64,000 bases of DNA from Gordonibacter urolithinfaciens. GTDB taxonomy: Bacteria > Actinomycetota > Coriobacteriia > Coriobacteriales > Eggerthellaceae. How positions within the stretch are numbered: the stretch's first letter is position 1; each line of letters begins with the position of its first letter. The notes below the pieces were generated by a model. That model did not search any database. It saw nothing but the letters and a program-made list of their open reading frames with translations, and was not told the DNA's origin. Both the position numbers and the translations under genes were made by a program. Shown here one piece after another: positions 32,181 to 40,719 of the stretch. Where the stretch lies: positions 1,364,001-1,428,000 of the forward strand of contig NZ_LT900217.1 in NCBI RefSeq assembly GCF_900199375.1, in the 5' to 3' direction.

Positions 32181-34735
32181 TACGCTTCCTCAACTTTCTC
32201 GATCTTCACGCAGGCGAGGCCCCCGTGGCGCGTCGTCGACGAGCTGATGCGCTCGAAGTTCGACGGGATGATCTCGTTGTTGTTGCCGCCGCGCGGCACC
32301 TTCGCCGCATAATCCTTGGTGGCGATGCGGCCGTACGCCCAGTGGCCTTGCCCGTAGCACTTGACCACGACGCCGGGGCGCGTGCCCTCCCACGCCTTGG
32401 CATGCACGACCACCGACCCCTGCACCGACGTCACGCGAATCGGATCTCCCGACGTTATCCCAAGGGCTTCGCAGTCGGCCGGATTGATCTTGAGCACATC
32501 GTCCCAAGGCTCGTCGCCCGGATCGACGTCCTTGAACTCTTGGTACCACGAGGTGTTCGCTGTCCGCCCTTCGCGATTCAGGCGCGAGCGATGCTCGCTG
32601 AATATGAAGGGATACTCCCCTTCGTCACCCTCACGGAACGCCTCCTCGTAATGGGGCACGAAGGCGATTTCGCCGCGCGCTTGGTAGTTCAGCTCATCCA
32701 TCAGCTCGTCTACCGTTTTCCCAAACCCTGAGGCGTGCTCCTCCAGAATGCTTTTAAGCGTTTCGCTGTAGAACTCGTACTTGCCCGTCTTGGTGCCGAA
32801 GTCGTCCCAATGCTCTCGGTAGCCCTGCCTCTTGCTGTTCCATATGCCCTTCTCCACGAACTCGTCCCAACCGGAGAGCTCGTCGCCGCCCTTCTTGTCT
32901 GCCGAAGGATCCCAAAGCGGTTTCGTCAGCAGCTTCGTGGCGAAAAGCGACAGGTCCTCGCCGCTTTGCGGCTCCGCATCGGTCTCGGGGTCATGGAAGC
33001 ATTCCCGGTAGTAATTGAGCACGTTCGGAAAACCCTTGTCGGCAAGCTTCTCGGCAATGAGCCACGCGATCTCGGTCTCGTCGGTCAGCGTGTCCCACAA
33101 GGGCTCGACAACCGGCTGCTCGAGCGCCGTGTAGGAGTGGAGGTCCTGCTTGTTCGTCACCGAGCCCCACCGCTCGAACATCTGATGGCGCGCCGGCAGC
33201 ACGATGTCGGCGAACTGGGACATCTCGGCGGGGTTGAGCGTGATGTGCACGAAGAAGGGGATCTTCGCGAGCGCTTCTTCCCAGCGCTGCGCGCCGGTGC
33301 ACGAGTACACCCAGTTGTTCCAATAGGAGATGGCCACCTTGATATCGTACGGCTCGCCTTCGTTCAGGCAGTCTGCGATGCGGTTCGTGACAACCTGATC
33401 GTGCAGCTTTCCCTTTGCAACTGCCGGAAAATCGAATGTGCCGCGCCGGTCGAAAAACGGCTGCTTGACACCCGCTTGGGCAACTTCATCCTGGTAAGGC
33501 TTGATGTCCGGGAGCTTGCCCGCCGGCACGGAGGGCGCGCGGTTCGGGCCGCCTACGTTCTCCACCGAGCCCACGAGCCCGTTGAGCGCGTTGGTGGCCA
33601 TGGCCATGTAGGCGCCGCGTACCTGCATGGCCACGCCCGGCGACATCCAAGACGTCGCGTTCGGGGCGGCCGCCGCGAAGCCGCGGGCCACGCGGTATAT
33701 CTGGTCGGCCGGAATGCCGCAAACCGGCTCGGCCCATTCTGGCGTCTTATCGAAAAGCTCGAGGTTCCACCACTTCACCAGCCCGTTCGTGCGGTTTTCG
33801 GCGAACGTTGCCTCGTCAACCTGCACGCGCGCGGTAAAACGGTTCTCGCCATCGGTGAAATCGCCAACAAATTCCCTGTTCCAGAGCCCTTCGACCAGTA
33901 TGACGTGCGCGATGGCAGAGGCCAGCGCCCCATCTTGGCCCGGGATGACGGGAAGCCATTCGTCGCCCTTCGCCGCCGTAGCGGAGAGGCGCGGATCGAC
34001 GACCGCCACCGTCGCGTTGTCGGTCATGTCCCCGAAATGGTTGCTGATGTTCGCGATCTGGCGGTTCGAGGCGATGGGGTCGGTTCCCCACATGATGAAA
34101 TACCGTGTGTTCGCCACGTCGTAGTCGCGGTAGTCCCAATAGCCCTCGGTCACACCGGCCCCGAGCTTCTCCGCCTCGGCGCATATCGTCGAGTGGGCGA
34201 AGCAGTTGCGGGTCCCATAGATCTGGGGCAGCGCTTTGAAGAGCACGTCGGTGTTGTTGGTGGAGCGGCCCTTGAGGAACATGAACTTGTGCGTCTCTCC
34301 CGTCTGCCGCAGCTCCATGAGCTTCTCGGCTATCGTCTCGGCCGCCTCGTCCCAGCTGATGGGAACGAAGCCCGGGTCTTCGTCGCGGCCCTTGTTCGGG
34401 TTCGTGCGCTTCATGGGACCCTTGAGCCTATCGGGGTCGTACAGCTGCTGGATGGCCAGGTGCGGACGCGGGCAGATGAAGCCGCGGTTCGCCTTCGAGT
34501 TCGGGTTGCCCTTCACCTTGACGGCACGCCCGTCCTCCACGTACACCTGCACGGCGCACCACGACGTGCAGCCCTGGCAGGCGGACGACACCCACCTGCC
34601 TCCTTCCTCGGCCTTCGCGGCGTTTTCGGACGGCGCCTCGGCGAAGGCGCGCAGCGTCGGCCCCGCCAATGCGGCCGCCGCTGCGGTCGCAGCCGTAGCC
34701 TGGACGAATCCGCGGCGCGTGATGTTGGTTTTCAT
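32180..34735 (-). CDS. Tat-exported molybdopterin oxidoreductase, catalytic subunit
   Basis: This 851-residue respiratory molybdenum enzyme begins with a Tat signal (NITRRGFVQATAA). The [4Fe-4S] ligands are Cys53, Cys56, Cys60 and Cys88. Cys185 in NCFAHSTICAEAEK is the expected molybdenum ligand, which places it with arsenate, tetrathionate, thiosulfate and polysulfide reductases rather than Ser-ligated DMSO reductases. Size fits ArrA and TtrA-type enzymes. The substrate cannot be read from sequence, but the PhnD-like sensor trio and the ArsR/GAPDH operon next door make an arsenic or sulfur oxyanion likely. Expression is likely under the adjacent regulator. Confidence 0.88.
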   Translation of the reverse strand: MKTNITRRGFVQATAATAAAAALAGPTLRAFAEAPSENAAKAEEGGRWVSSACQGCTSWCAVQVYVEDGRAVKVKGNPNSKANRGFICPRPHLAIQQLYDPDRLKGPMKRTNPNKGRDEDPGFVPISWDEAAETIAEKLMELRQTGETHKFMFLKGRSTNNTDVLFKALPQIYGTRNCFAHSTICAEAEKLGAGVTEGYWDYRDYDVANTRYFIMWGTDPIASNRQIANISNHFGDMTDNATVAVVDPRLSATAAKGDEWLPVIPGQDGALASAIAHVILVEGLWNREFVGDFTDGENRFTARVQVDEATFAENRTNGLVKWWNLELFDKTPEWAEPVCGIPADQIYRVARGFAAAAPNATSWMSPGVAMQVRGAYMAMATNALNGLVGSVENVGGPNRAPSVPAGKLPDIKPYQDEVAQAGVKQPFFDRRGTFDFPAVAKGKLHDQVVTNRIADCLNEGEPYDIKVAISYWNNWVYSCTGAQRWEEALAKIPFFVHITLNPAEMSQFADIVLPARHQMFERWGSVTNKQDLHSYTALEQPVVEPLWDTLTDETEIAWLIAEKLADKGFPNVLNYYRECFHDPETDAEPQSGEDLSLFATKLLTKPLWDPSADKKGGDELSGWDEFVEKGIWNSKRQGYREHWDDFGTKTGKYEFYSETLKSILEEHASGFGKTVDELMDELNYQARGEIAFVPHYEEAFREGDEGEYPFIFSEHRSRLNREGRTANTSWYQEFKDVDPGDEPWDDVLKINPADCEALGITSGDPIRVTSVQGSVVVHAKAWEGTRPGVVVKCYGQGHWAYGRIATKDYAAKVPRGGNNNEIIPSNFERISSSTTRHGGLACVKIEKVEEA

Positions 34736-34762
34736 ACTATGCAGCTCCTTTCCGAGGTGCGT

Positions 34763-35623
34763 TTAGCCGATGAGTATCTGTGCGGTCGAAGCCAGCAGGA
34801 ACTTGCAGGCGAAGCTGCCCGCAAGGGCGCAAACGGCTATGACAAGGAACAGGGCCGTCCCCTGCGCACGGGGTTTCGCGAGCGCCACGACCGATAGCAC
34901 CAACGGCACGACGGCCCCCACGCCGAAGGCGACCAGCCACCAGACCATGCCGGATTGGGCCATCATGACGTCGTAGCAGAAGGCCGCATCGGCCCCGGCC
35001 GGGGCCACCGTGAAGCCGAAGGCGAGCATCAGCACCGCAACGGCCAGCGATGAAGCCGACACGAACTTCGCCTCACCGGCGGATGCATCCGCGCCCGCCA
35101 GTCGCCCGATAGCGGCCGCCGCCGCGCCACCGGCGAGCACCGATGACGTCATGAACAGCGGAATGATGAGCGCGTCGGCCCAGAGCCCCCGGCCGACCGA
35201 GTTGAGCACGAGACCGTGGTATGCGAGCACGAGCGCGGCGAACCCGACGCCCGCCGCGCCGACGACCTTGAACGCAACGCCGTCGAGCAGCGCGCCCTTG
35301 CGGACGAAGAGCATCGCGCAGAGCGCAGCGTCCACAAGCAGGAACGCCACCTGCAGCACGCCGCCCCATGAAGTCACCGAGGTCGCATTGAACCCCGTCA
35401 CCGTCGACAGGATGCCGAACGGCCGGCCGAGCTCGCTCACCAGGCAGAGGGCACCTGCCCCGACCAAGGCCAGAGAGGCGATTGCGCCGATTCTGAGCGT
35501 GGAGAGGCGCCTCGCATCCCTTTCCCCGTAGCCGAACGCCATGAACAGGAAGATGCCGACGCCGATACCCCCTAAGAACAGGTCCAAGAAAATACGCACG
35601 TCCCATAGACTGGAATAATCCAT
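34763..35623 (-). CDS. NrfD/PsrC-like quinol-oxidising membrane subunit
   Basis: This 286-residue protein has about eight membrane helices. Its N-terminus DYSSLWDVRIFLDLFLGGIG is the usual NrfD/PsrC opening, and LVSELGRPFGILSTVTGFNA is the second conserved block. It should oxidise menaquinol and feed the FeS subunit. It is the first gene of the molybdoenzyme operon, 27 bases upstream of the catalytic gene. Start 35623 has GGGGAAGG in front and removes an N-terminal MRKGKD that lacks support. Confidence 0.88.
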   Translation of the reverse strand: MDYSSLWDVRIFLDLFLGGIGVGIFLFMAFGYGERDARRLSTLRIGAIASLALVGAGALCLVSELGRPFGILSTVTGFNATSVTSWGGVLQVAFLLVDAALCAMLFVRKGALLDGVAFKVVGAAGVGFAALVLAYHGLVLNSVGRGLWADALIIPLFMTSSVLAGGAAAAAIGRLAGADASAGEAKFVSASSLAVAVLMLAFGFTVAPAGADAAFCYDVMMAQSGMVWWLVAFGVGAVVPLVLSVVALAKPRAQGTALFLVIAVCALAGSFACKFLLASTAQILIG

Positions 35624-35695
35624 ATCCTTCCCCTTTCGCATCGTCAGGAAACGCTGGTTCCATCATGCGAAATTCAAGGGAAGCTGGGTATCATC

Positions 35696-35722
35696 GAAAC
35701 TCTGATTCTCTGTCAGAGTTTC
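35696..35722. promoter_or_regulatory. Perfect 10-bp inverted repeat upstream of the molybdoenzyme operon
   Basis: GAAACTCTGA (35696-35705) and TCAGAGTTTC (35713-35722) pair perfectly with a 7-base centre. It lies 73 bases before the nrfD start and 24 bases after the arsR stop. It can be an operator for the nearby response regulator or ArsR, or the terminator of the arsR operon. No T-tract supports the terminator reading. Confidence 0.5.
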
Positions 35723-35745
35723 CCCGACACCGTATGGCGAGCGCG

Positions 35746-35997
35746 TTAGAGGGAATCGACGAAGCGCCTCAGTTCTGCTACGACCTCGGTTGCGAGCGAG
35801 TAGTGCATCCACTTGCCCTCCTTGCGGCACTTCACCAGGCCGCACGAGCAAAGCACTTTCATATGATGGGAGAGCGTCGGCTGCGCGATGCCCAGCTCAT
35901 CCAATATCTTGCAAGCGCACAACTCGCCCCGCTGGGAGATCATCGTCACGATCTTCAAGCGGTTCGCGTCGGACAGCAAGCAATATCCCTTGCGCAT
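35746..35997 (-). CDS. ArsR/SmtB-family metalloregulator with arsenic-type Cys pair
   Basis: This 83-residue winged-helix repressor has the recognition segment GIAQPTLSHHMKVLCSCGLV. It carries a Cys-x-Cys pair (Cys27, Cys29) in GELCACKILDEL, the position and context of the arsenite/antimonite site of ArsR (ELCVCDL in E. coli). Further cysteines at 50, 52 and 57 could add to the site. It is the last gene of the permease-GAPDH-arsR operon, 4 bases after the GAPDH stop. Start 35997 is preferred because a longer frame overlaps GAPDH. Confidence 0.85.
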   Translation of the reverse strand: MRKGYCLLSDANRLKIVTMISQRGELCACKILDELGIAQPTLSHHMKVLCSCGLVKCRKEGKWMHYSLATEVVAELRRFVDSL

Positions 35998-36001
35998 GGG
36001 C

Positions 36002-37018
36002 TCATACGCCGCACAAATGCGCTGCCAGCTTGGCGAAGTGCGCCACATACGAGGTCTCGTTGTCAAACCAGGCCGCCACTTCCACCAGATAGCGGCCCTC
36101 TGACGCCTTCGCCACCTTGGTCTGGGTCGCGTCGAAGATCGACTCGTACTCCGTCCCGGCGATGTCCGAGGACACCAGCTCCTCGTCGGTGTACGCGAAC
36201 AGGTTGTTCGCACGCTCGCGCATGGCCGCGTTCAGCCCCTCGGCTGTGAGCGAGGCGGCCCGCACGCAGGCGTAGAGCGTGATAAGGCTGCCGCGAGTGA
36301 CGGGAACCCTGATGGCCGAACCGGACAGCCTGCCTGCCAGCTCGGGCACCACAAGGCCCACCGCCTGGGCGGCGGCCGCACTCGTGGGGATGATGTTCGT
36401 GGAGGCGGTGCGCGACCGGCGCAGGTTGCCCTTCGCCTGCGGGTCGTCAAGCGCCATCTGAGTTGGCGTGAGTGCATGAATGGTGGTGGACACGCCATGC
36501 TCGATGGGCGCGATCTCGTTGAGTGCGCGAGCGAGCGGTGCGAGGCCCACCGTTGAGCAGGACGCCCCCGATACGATGGAATCCTGCGGGTCCACGGTAT
36601 CCTCGTTGATGCCGAACACGACGGTGGGAACGTCACTGCCGACGGCTGCCGACACGAGCACCCGGCCCGCCCCCGCGCTCAGATGCGCCTCCGCCTTCGC
36701 GCGGGAGGTGTAGGCACCCGAGCACTCCAGAACGAGGTCCACGCCAAGGTCATGCCAAGGCAGCCGCGCCGCGTCCGCCTCGCGGAAGGCCGTAATCTGC
36801 GCAACGCCCAGCACGAGCGCTCCATTGGCGTACCCCACCCGCCCAGCCGCATCGAACGCGCCGTGCTCCGAGCTGTGGCGCAGCAGGTAGGCAACGGTTT
36901 CCATAGGGGCCACGTCGTTCACGGCCACCACCTCGAACCGCTCGTCGCACGCCAGCTTGCGCAGCGCCAGCCTCCCGATGCGGCCCAGCCCGTTTACTGC
37001 GATGCGTTTCTTCTCCAT
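36002..37018 (-). CDS. Divergent glyceraldehyde-3-phosphate dehydrogenase
   Basis: This 338-residue GAPDH keeps the NAD loop (VNGLGRIGRLALRKL), catalytic Cys154 in GASCSTVGLAP and His181 in TTIHALTPTQ. The canonical SCTTN is SCSTV, and the usual PHKDLRRARAAA is QAKGNLRRSRTAS, so it is unlikely to be the main glycolytic enzyme. It sits between a permease and an ArsR. In arsenate resistance, GAPDH makes 1-arseno-3-phosphoglycerate for export by ArsJ, and this context invites the same role here, which is inference. One base separates it from the permease gene. Confidence 0.85.
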   Translation of the reverse strand: MEKKRIAVNGLGRIGRLALRKLACDERFEVVAVNDVAPMETVAYLLRHSSEHGAFDAAGRVGYANGALVLGVAQITAFREADAARLPWHDLGVDLVLECSGAYTSRAKAEAHLSAGAGRVLVSAAVGSDVPTVVFGINEDTVDPQDSIVSGASCSTVGLAPLARALNEIAPIEHGVSTTIHALTPTQMALDDPQAKGNLRRSRTASTNIIPTSAAAAQAVGLVVPELAGRLSGSAIRVPVTRGSLITLYACVRAASLTAEGLNAAMRERANNLFAYTDEELVSSDIAGTEYESIFDATQTKVAKASEGRYLVEVAAWFDNETSYVAHFAKLAAHLCGV

Positions 37019-37019
37019 G

Positions 37020-38096
37020 CTATCCTCCTATGAAATAGCCTATCAGATTAACGACCTGCGGGAAGAGCGCCATGACAACAGCGGCCCGCACCACCTGCAT
37101 GATCACCACGTCGGTGTTCTTCACGTTGAGGTCGTCGATGATAAGCGCCATGTCCGACGCCCCGGCCGGCGACGCGATGAGCATGCCCTCCTTGCGCCCG
37201 TAGCCGAACAGCCTGCTTTCCAGCCAACCCGCCCCGAAGCAGTTTGCCGTGTACCCGGCAACCAGGATGAGCGCCGGCACCGCGAGGTCGACCAGCCCTG
37301 CAAGCCCCTGCGCCGTGAGCAGCGTGCCCAGATAGCACCCCGCCACCAGCTGGCAGCACTTCTTCACCCCCTTGGGAAGGTAGGCGAAGTCGAAGGCCAG
37401 CTTCAGCACGAGCACGGCCAGGATGGACGCGGTGAAGGTGAGGCCGGGGATGCCCGTTGCCTTGCCCAGCAGGCCCGCCACCACCGCAACACCGAGCGCT
37501 GCCACCGTGGACGCCGCCGACCTCTGCTTCGACTTGGCGCGCTTGGCGTGGGAAGCGGAGGTGCGGTTGCCGGGATCGGGATGGCCCTGCGCGGTGCGCA
37601 GCCGGTCGAACGCCGCGATCATGAGGGGGAACGCGCCAATGCCCAGCACCTGGCGTATGAGCTGCATGATGGTGACGGCGGGCGCGTCCGCTCCCATGTC
37701 GGCTGCCACGATGGGCGTGTCGTTGATGCCGCCCGGCACCGCGCACATGAGCGACGTCACAAGGTCGAGCGGCGATGCCGCCCAGATGGCGAAACCCAGC
37801 GCCAGGTTCAGCACGAGGAACGACGCCAGCATGAGCAGAACCGGCTTCACGAAGCCCCGCATGCGGGCGAGGTCGCTCCGCTCGAGGGAGCAGCCCACGA
37901 ACGCTCCGGCAACGATCTGCACAGCCGTCCGCGTACCGGAGGGCAGCCAAGCGAGACCCGTCGCCACGCTCATCACGGCCACGCCCGCGAAGGCACCTAT
38001 CAGGTACCCAGCCGGAACCTTAAGCTTTTTGAACAGCAGCCCGCAGCACACGCCCACGGCCAGCGTGGCGAGCAACCGCGCAACCGGTACCTCCAT
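37020..38096 (-). CDS. AbrB-family duplicated membrane permease
   Basis: This 358-residue protein has about ten helices in two repeated halves, each opening with a pattern like LLFKKLKVPAGYLIGAF and AVVAGLLGKATGIPG. MCAVPGGINDTPIVAADMGA and ASPAGASDMALIIDDLNVK are the paired PGG/PAG loops of the AbrB (formerly ammonia monooxygenase) permease family. Substrates of the family are poorly known. It heads an operon with GAPDH and ArsR, which suggests export of an arsenic species or of a glycolytic phosphoester conjugate. GAAGGGGAAGGG precedes the ATG. Confidence 0.8.
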   Translation of the reverse strand: MEVPVARLLATLAVGVCCGLLFKKLKVPAGYLIGAFAGVAVMSVATGLAWLPSGTRTAVQIVAGAFVGCSLERSDLARMRGFVKPVLLMLASFLVLNLALGFAIWAASPLDLVTSLMCAVPGGINDTPIVAADMGADAPAVTIMQLIRQVLGIGAFPLMIAAFDRLRTAQGHPDPGNRTSASHAKRAKSKQRSAASTVAALGVAVVAGLLGKATGIPGLTFTASILAVLVLKLAFDFAYLPKGVKKCCQLVAGCYLGTLLTAQGLAGLVDLAVPALILVAGYTANCFGAGWLESRLFGYGRKEGMLIASPAGASDMALIIDDLNVKNTDVVIMQVVRAAVVMALFPQVVNLIGYFIGG

Positions 38097-38125
38097 CCCT
38101 TCCCCTTCCCTTCAATTCTCGTAGG

Positions 38126-38154
38126 AGTATAATCGCCGTATCGGACGCAGGCAA
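38126..38154 (-). promoter_or_regulatory. Promoter of the permease-GAPDH-arsR operon
   Basis: On the minus strand TTGCCT (38154 to 38149), a 17-base spacer and TATACT (38131 to 38126) form a sigma-A promoter. The start would be near 38119, 23 bases before the permease ATG. The divergent HTH-PBP gene shares this 132-base region. Confidence 0.6.
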
Positions 38155-38228
38155 ACGAGGTGGTATCTGCGGGCTCGCATTCGTCCCCTTTCATCCCGCC
38201 TCGCCCCATCTCGCAGAAACGAGGCAGC

Positions 38229-39137
38229 ATGAGGAACGACGAGGCGCTCACCGTCGACGATGTGGCAGAGATACTCCAGGTGGGACGCAACACCGTCTAC
38301 GCCCTGAAGGACAAAGGCGAGCTCGGCTCCTATAAAGTGGGCCGGAAGCTGCGGTTCACCTACGCCGACGTGCAGGCCTACATCGCACGCTCGAAGGCGG
38401 CGCCCACGGCGGGGCTCGCAACCGCGCCCGCAAGCCGCGAACGATTCGTGATATGCGGCCAAGACATCATCCTCGACGTGTTGTCGAACTACGTGGCCCA
38501 GACGGGCATCGAGTCGCTGCGCGCCTACATTGGCAGCTACGATGCGCTCGCAGACCTGTACAAAGATCGCGTGCAGGTGGCTTCGTCGCATCTCTGGGAC
38601 GGCGAGACCGGCGAGTACAACGTCCCCTACGTGAGGAAGCTGCTCCCCGGCGTTGCCGTGGTGGTGGTGAACCTCACCTACCGCATGCAGGGCTTTTATG
38701 TGGCGAAGGGAAACCCGAAGAACCTGCGGACATGGGAGGACCTGCTGCGGCCGGGCGTGCGCCTGGTCAACCGCGAGAAGGGCGCAGGCTCGCGCGTGCT
38801 TTTGGACGAGCACGTCCGCCTCCTCGGCGCGGAGCCGTCGTCCATCGAGGGGTACGGCACCGAGACGCAGTCCCATATCGCGGTGGCCAGCAGCGTGGCG
38901 CGCGGCCGGGGCGACGTGGCCGTGGGCAGCGAGAAGATAGCGCGGCAGGTGGAGGGCATCGACTTCGTCCCTTTGCAAAAAGAGCGTTACGACCTAGTGG
39001 TGAAACGGGAGAACTTCGACTCACGACCGGTACAGGCCATGATGGGCGTGTTGGAGTCGGGCCTGCTCCGCGAGGAGTTCGCCGGCCTCGGCGGTTACGA
39101 CACCTCGGACATGGGCCGCATCGTGTGGATTGGATAG
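38229..39137 (+). CDS. HTH (excisionase-type) regulator fused to a periplasmic-binding-like domain
   Basis: This 302-residue protein has an excisionase/MerR-like helix-turn-helix at residues 7-55 (TVDDVAEILQVGRNTVYALK, YKVGRKLRFTYADVQAYI). A PBP-like ligand domain follows (PF12727 type), including YVAKGNPKNLRTWEDLLRPG and RLVNREKGAGSRVLLDEH. This architecture is often seen near molybdate or tungstate and molybdoenzyme genes, and a small oxyanion is a plausible ligand. It is divergent from the permease-GAPDH-arsR operon and may regulate it. ATG 38229 follows GAGGCAG. Confidence 0.82.
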   Translation: MRNDEALTVDDVAEILQVGRNTVYALKDKGELGSYKVGRKLRFTYADVQAYIARSKAAPTAGLATAPASRERFVICGQDIILDVLSNYVAQTGIESLRAYIGSYDALADLYKDRVQVASSHLWDGETGEYNVPYVRKLLPGVAVVVVNLTYRMQGFYVAKGNPKNLRTWEDLLRPGVRLVNREKGAGSRVLLDEHVRLLGAEPSSIEGYGTETQSHIAVASSVARGRGDVAVGSEKIARQVEGIDFVPLQKERYDLVVKRENFDSRPVQAMMGVLESGLLREEFAGLGGYDTSDMGRIVWIG

Positions 39138-39150
39138 CAGAGAGAAGGGC

Positions 39151-39241
39151 CTGCCCGGAATCGCGGAGTTCGGAGATTCGAATCCGCGAACTTGAGCGCT
39201 CAAGCGCTTCGGCGCTCGGCGAATCCGTTGGGCCGGCAGGC
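39151..39241. repeat. Complex nested palindromic intergenic element
   Basis: The interval between two convergent genes opens with GCCTGCC and closes with GGCAGGC. Inside are CGCGGA / TCCGCG pairs around GTTCGGAGATTCGAA and a run of GAGCGCTC / AAGCGCTT palindromes. It can act as a bidirectional terminator. Its nested structure is more like a dispersed palindromic repeat than a simple hairpin. Confidence 0.4.
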
Positions 39242-39249
39242 GCCCTCCG

Positions 39250-39789
39250 CTACAGCGCGAACTCGTACAGGACGCCGGCGCGGCCGAGGTGGGGGTAGAA
39301 GTCCTCGTAGACGCCGCAGTTCGCGAAGCCGCACGACTCGTAGAGCCCCTGGGCCCGCCCGTTGGTGGTGAAGGTGTCCAACCGCAGCGCCTTCGCGCCC
39401 GCCTCGCGCGCGGCTGCGATGGCGCCCTCCAAGAGCTGGCGCGCGTACCCGCGGCCGTGGAACTGCGGCAGCGTGGCCAGCACGTGAACCACCAGCACCT
39501 CGTCGGGTGCGGCATCCACCTGCCAGCGCACCTGGTCGTAGCCGGGGTCGCACTCCGCGTTCAGCACCAGGGCAGCGGCGAAGCGCGGCCCGTCGGCCCC
39601 GGTTCCGGGCGCCTCGACCACCAGCACCTCGCCCGCCTCGGTCGAAGCGCGCAGGAACGCCCGCGTCGGGTGCACGTCGTGCTCCCAGCACACGTCGAAC
39701 TCTGTGCCGCGCATCCCGTCGATCATGCGCGTGTAGAAATCCAGCACCTGGTCGGCCTCATCGGCCCTCGCTTTCCGAACCGTTGCCAT
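39250..39789 (-). CDS. GNAT-family N-acetyltransferase
   Basis: This 179-residue acetyltransferase has the acetyl-CoA pyrophosphate loop in LPQFHGRGYARQLLEGAIAA (motif A, R/Q-x-x-G-x-G/A) and a typical end NGRAQGLYESCGF. The N-terminus TVRKARADEADQVLDFYTRM matches GNAT strand 1 and helix 1. The acceptor is unknown. It stands between convergent and upstream genes with no partner. Confidence 0.9.
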   Translation of the reverse strand: MATVRKARADEADQVLDFYTRMIDGMRGTEFDVCWEHDVHPTRAFLRASTEAGEVLVVEAPGTGADGPRFAAALVLNAECDPGYDQVRWQVDAAPDEVLVVHVLATLPQFHGRGYARQLLEGAIAAAREAGAKALRLDTFTTNGRAQGLYESCGFANCGVYEDFYPHLGRAGVLYEFAL

Positions 39790-39823
39790 GCGCGGCTCCT
39801 TCCCCTGGCGTCCCCGTGATGTG

Positions 39824-39857
39824 AAAAAGCCCGCCTCCCGGCAAGGGGAAGCGGGCT
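39824..39857 (-). terminator. Rho-independent terminator of rplM-rpsI
   Basis: On the minus strand AAGCCCGC and GGCGGGCTT, with TCCC/GGGA inner pairs, form a stem followed by TTTTTC. It lies 32 bases after the rpsI stop at 39889 and is the most classical terminator in the window. Confidence 0.9.
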
Positions 39858-39888
39858 TGCAGAAAACGTGCTGCTCGGCAGCGCGATC

Positions 39889-40281
39889 CTAGCGCTTGCT
39901 GAACTGCGGGCGCTTGCGGGCCTTCTTCAGGCCGTACTTCTTGCGCTCCACCATACGGGCGTCGCGCGTGAGGTAGCCGGCCTTCTTGAGCTCGGCGCGG
40001 TAGTCGCCGGCCGCAAGCAGGGCGCGGGCGATGCCGTGGCGCAGCGCGCCGGACTGGCCCGAGATGCCGCCGCCGTCGATGCGGGCGATGACGTCGAAGT
40101 GGTCCATCGTGTCGGTCACCTTGAACGGCGTGAGCGCGTAGTTCACCAGCGCCTCGCGGCCGAAGTACTGCAGGGCCTCGCGGCCGTTGATGGTAACCTT
40201 GCCGGTGCCGGGAACGAGACGCACGCGAGCGACGGCGTTCTTACGACGGCCGGTGCCGTAGTACAAAGCTTCACCTGCCAT
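39889..40281 (-). CDS. rpsI: Small-subunit ribosomal protein S9
   Basis: This 130-residue protein is S9 (uS9) of the 30S subunit. [19 protein letters not shown] is the N-terminal signature, [16 protein letters not shown] is the central block, and the basic C-terminus [20 protein letters not shown] ends in SKR, whose last Arg contacts P-site tRNA. It follows rplM by 3 bases in the universal rplM-rpsI operon. Confidence 0.98.
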   Translation of the reverse strand: MAGEALYYGTGRRKNAVARVRLVPGTGKVTINGREALQYFGREALVNYALTPFKVTDTMDHFDVIARIDGGGISGQSGALRHGIARALLAAGDYRAELKKAGYLTRDARMVERKKYGLKKARKRPQFSKR

Positions 40282-40284
40282 TGT

Positions 40285-40719
40285 TTAACCCTCCATCTTG
40301 ATCTCGCGGGGCTGCTGAGCCATGTGCGGATGCTCCGCACCGGTGTAGACCTTGAGCTTCTTGCCCATGGCACGGCCCAGCGTGTTCTTCGGCAGCATGC
40401 CCTTCACGGCATGCTCGATCACGCGCTCGGGATGCTTCGCCATGGCCTCGTTGAAGGTCTCGGACTTCAAGCCGCCCGGGAAACCGCTGTGGCGGTAGTA
40501 GCGCTTGTCCTCGGCCTTGTTGCCGGTCACGCGAATCTTGTCCGCGTTGATGATGACAACGAAGTCGCCGGTGTCGACATGCGGGGTGTACTGCGGCTTG
40601 TGCTTGCCCTTCAGGATGTGCGCGGCCTTCACGGCGACGCGGCCCAGAACCTGGTCCGCAGCGTCGATCAAGACCCATTCGCGCTCAACTTCCTGGGGCT
40701 TCGCGTAATACGTCTTCAC
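40285..40719 (-). CDS. rplM: Large-subunit ribosomal protein L13
   Basis: This 144-residue protein is L13 (uL13), an early assembly protein of the 50S subunit. [20 protein letters not shown] and [20 protein letters not shown] are diagnostic, as is [20 protein letters not shown]. The start codon is GTG at 40719, with GGAGGAAGC upstream. A long, structured 5' leader precedes it, which may serve autoregulation. Confidence 0.98.
   Translation of the reverse strand: MKTYYAKPQEVEREWVLIDAADQVLGRVAVKAAHILKGKHKPQYTPHVDTGDFVVIINADKIRVTGNKAEDKRYYRHSGFPGGLKSETFNEAMAKHPERVIEHAVKGMLPKNTLGRAMGKKLKVYTGAEHPHMAQQPREIKMEG

Noticed and set aside
32735-34897. 720-residue plus-strand open frame
   Set aside because: It is antisense to the molybdoenzyme catalytic gene, with no ribosome-binding site or family motif.
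39160-39200. tRNA-like GATTCGAATCC segment
   Set aside because: No acceptor stem, anticodon arm or D-arm can be formed around it. The sequence is explained by the palindromic intergenic element.
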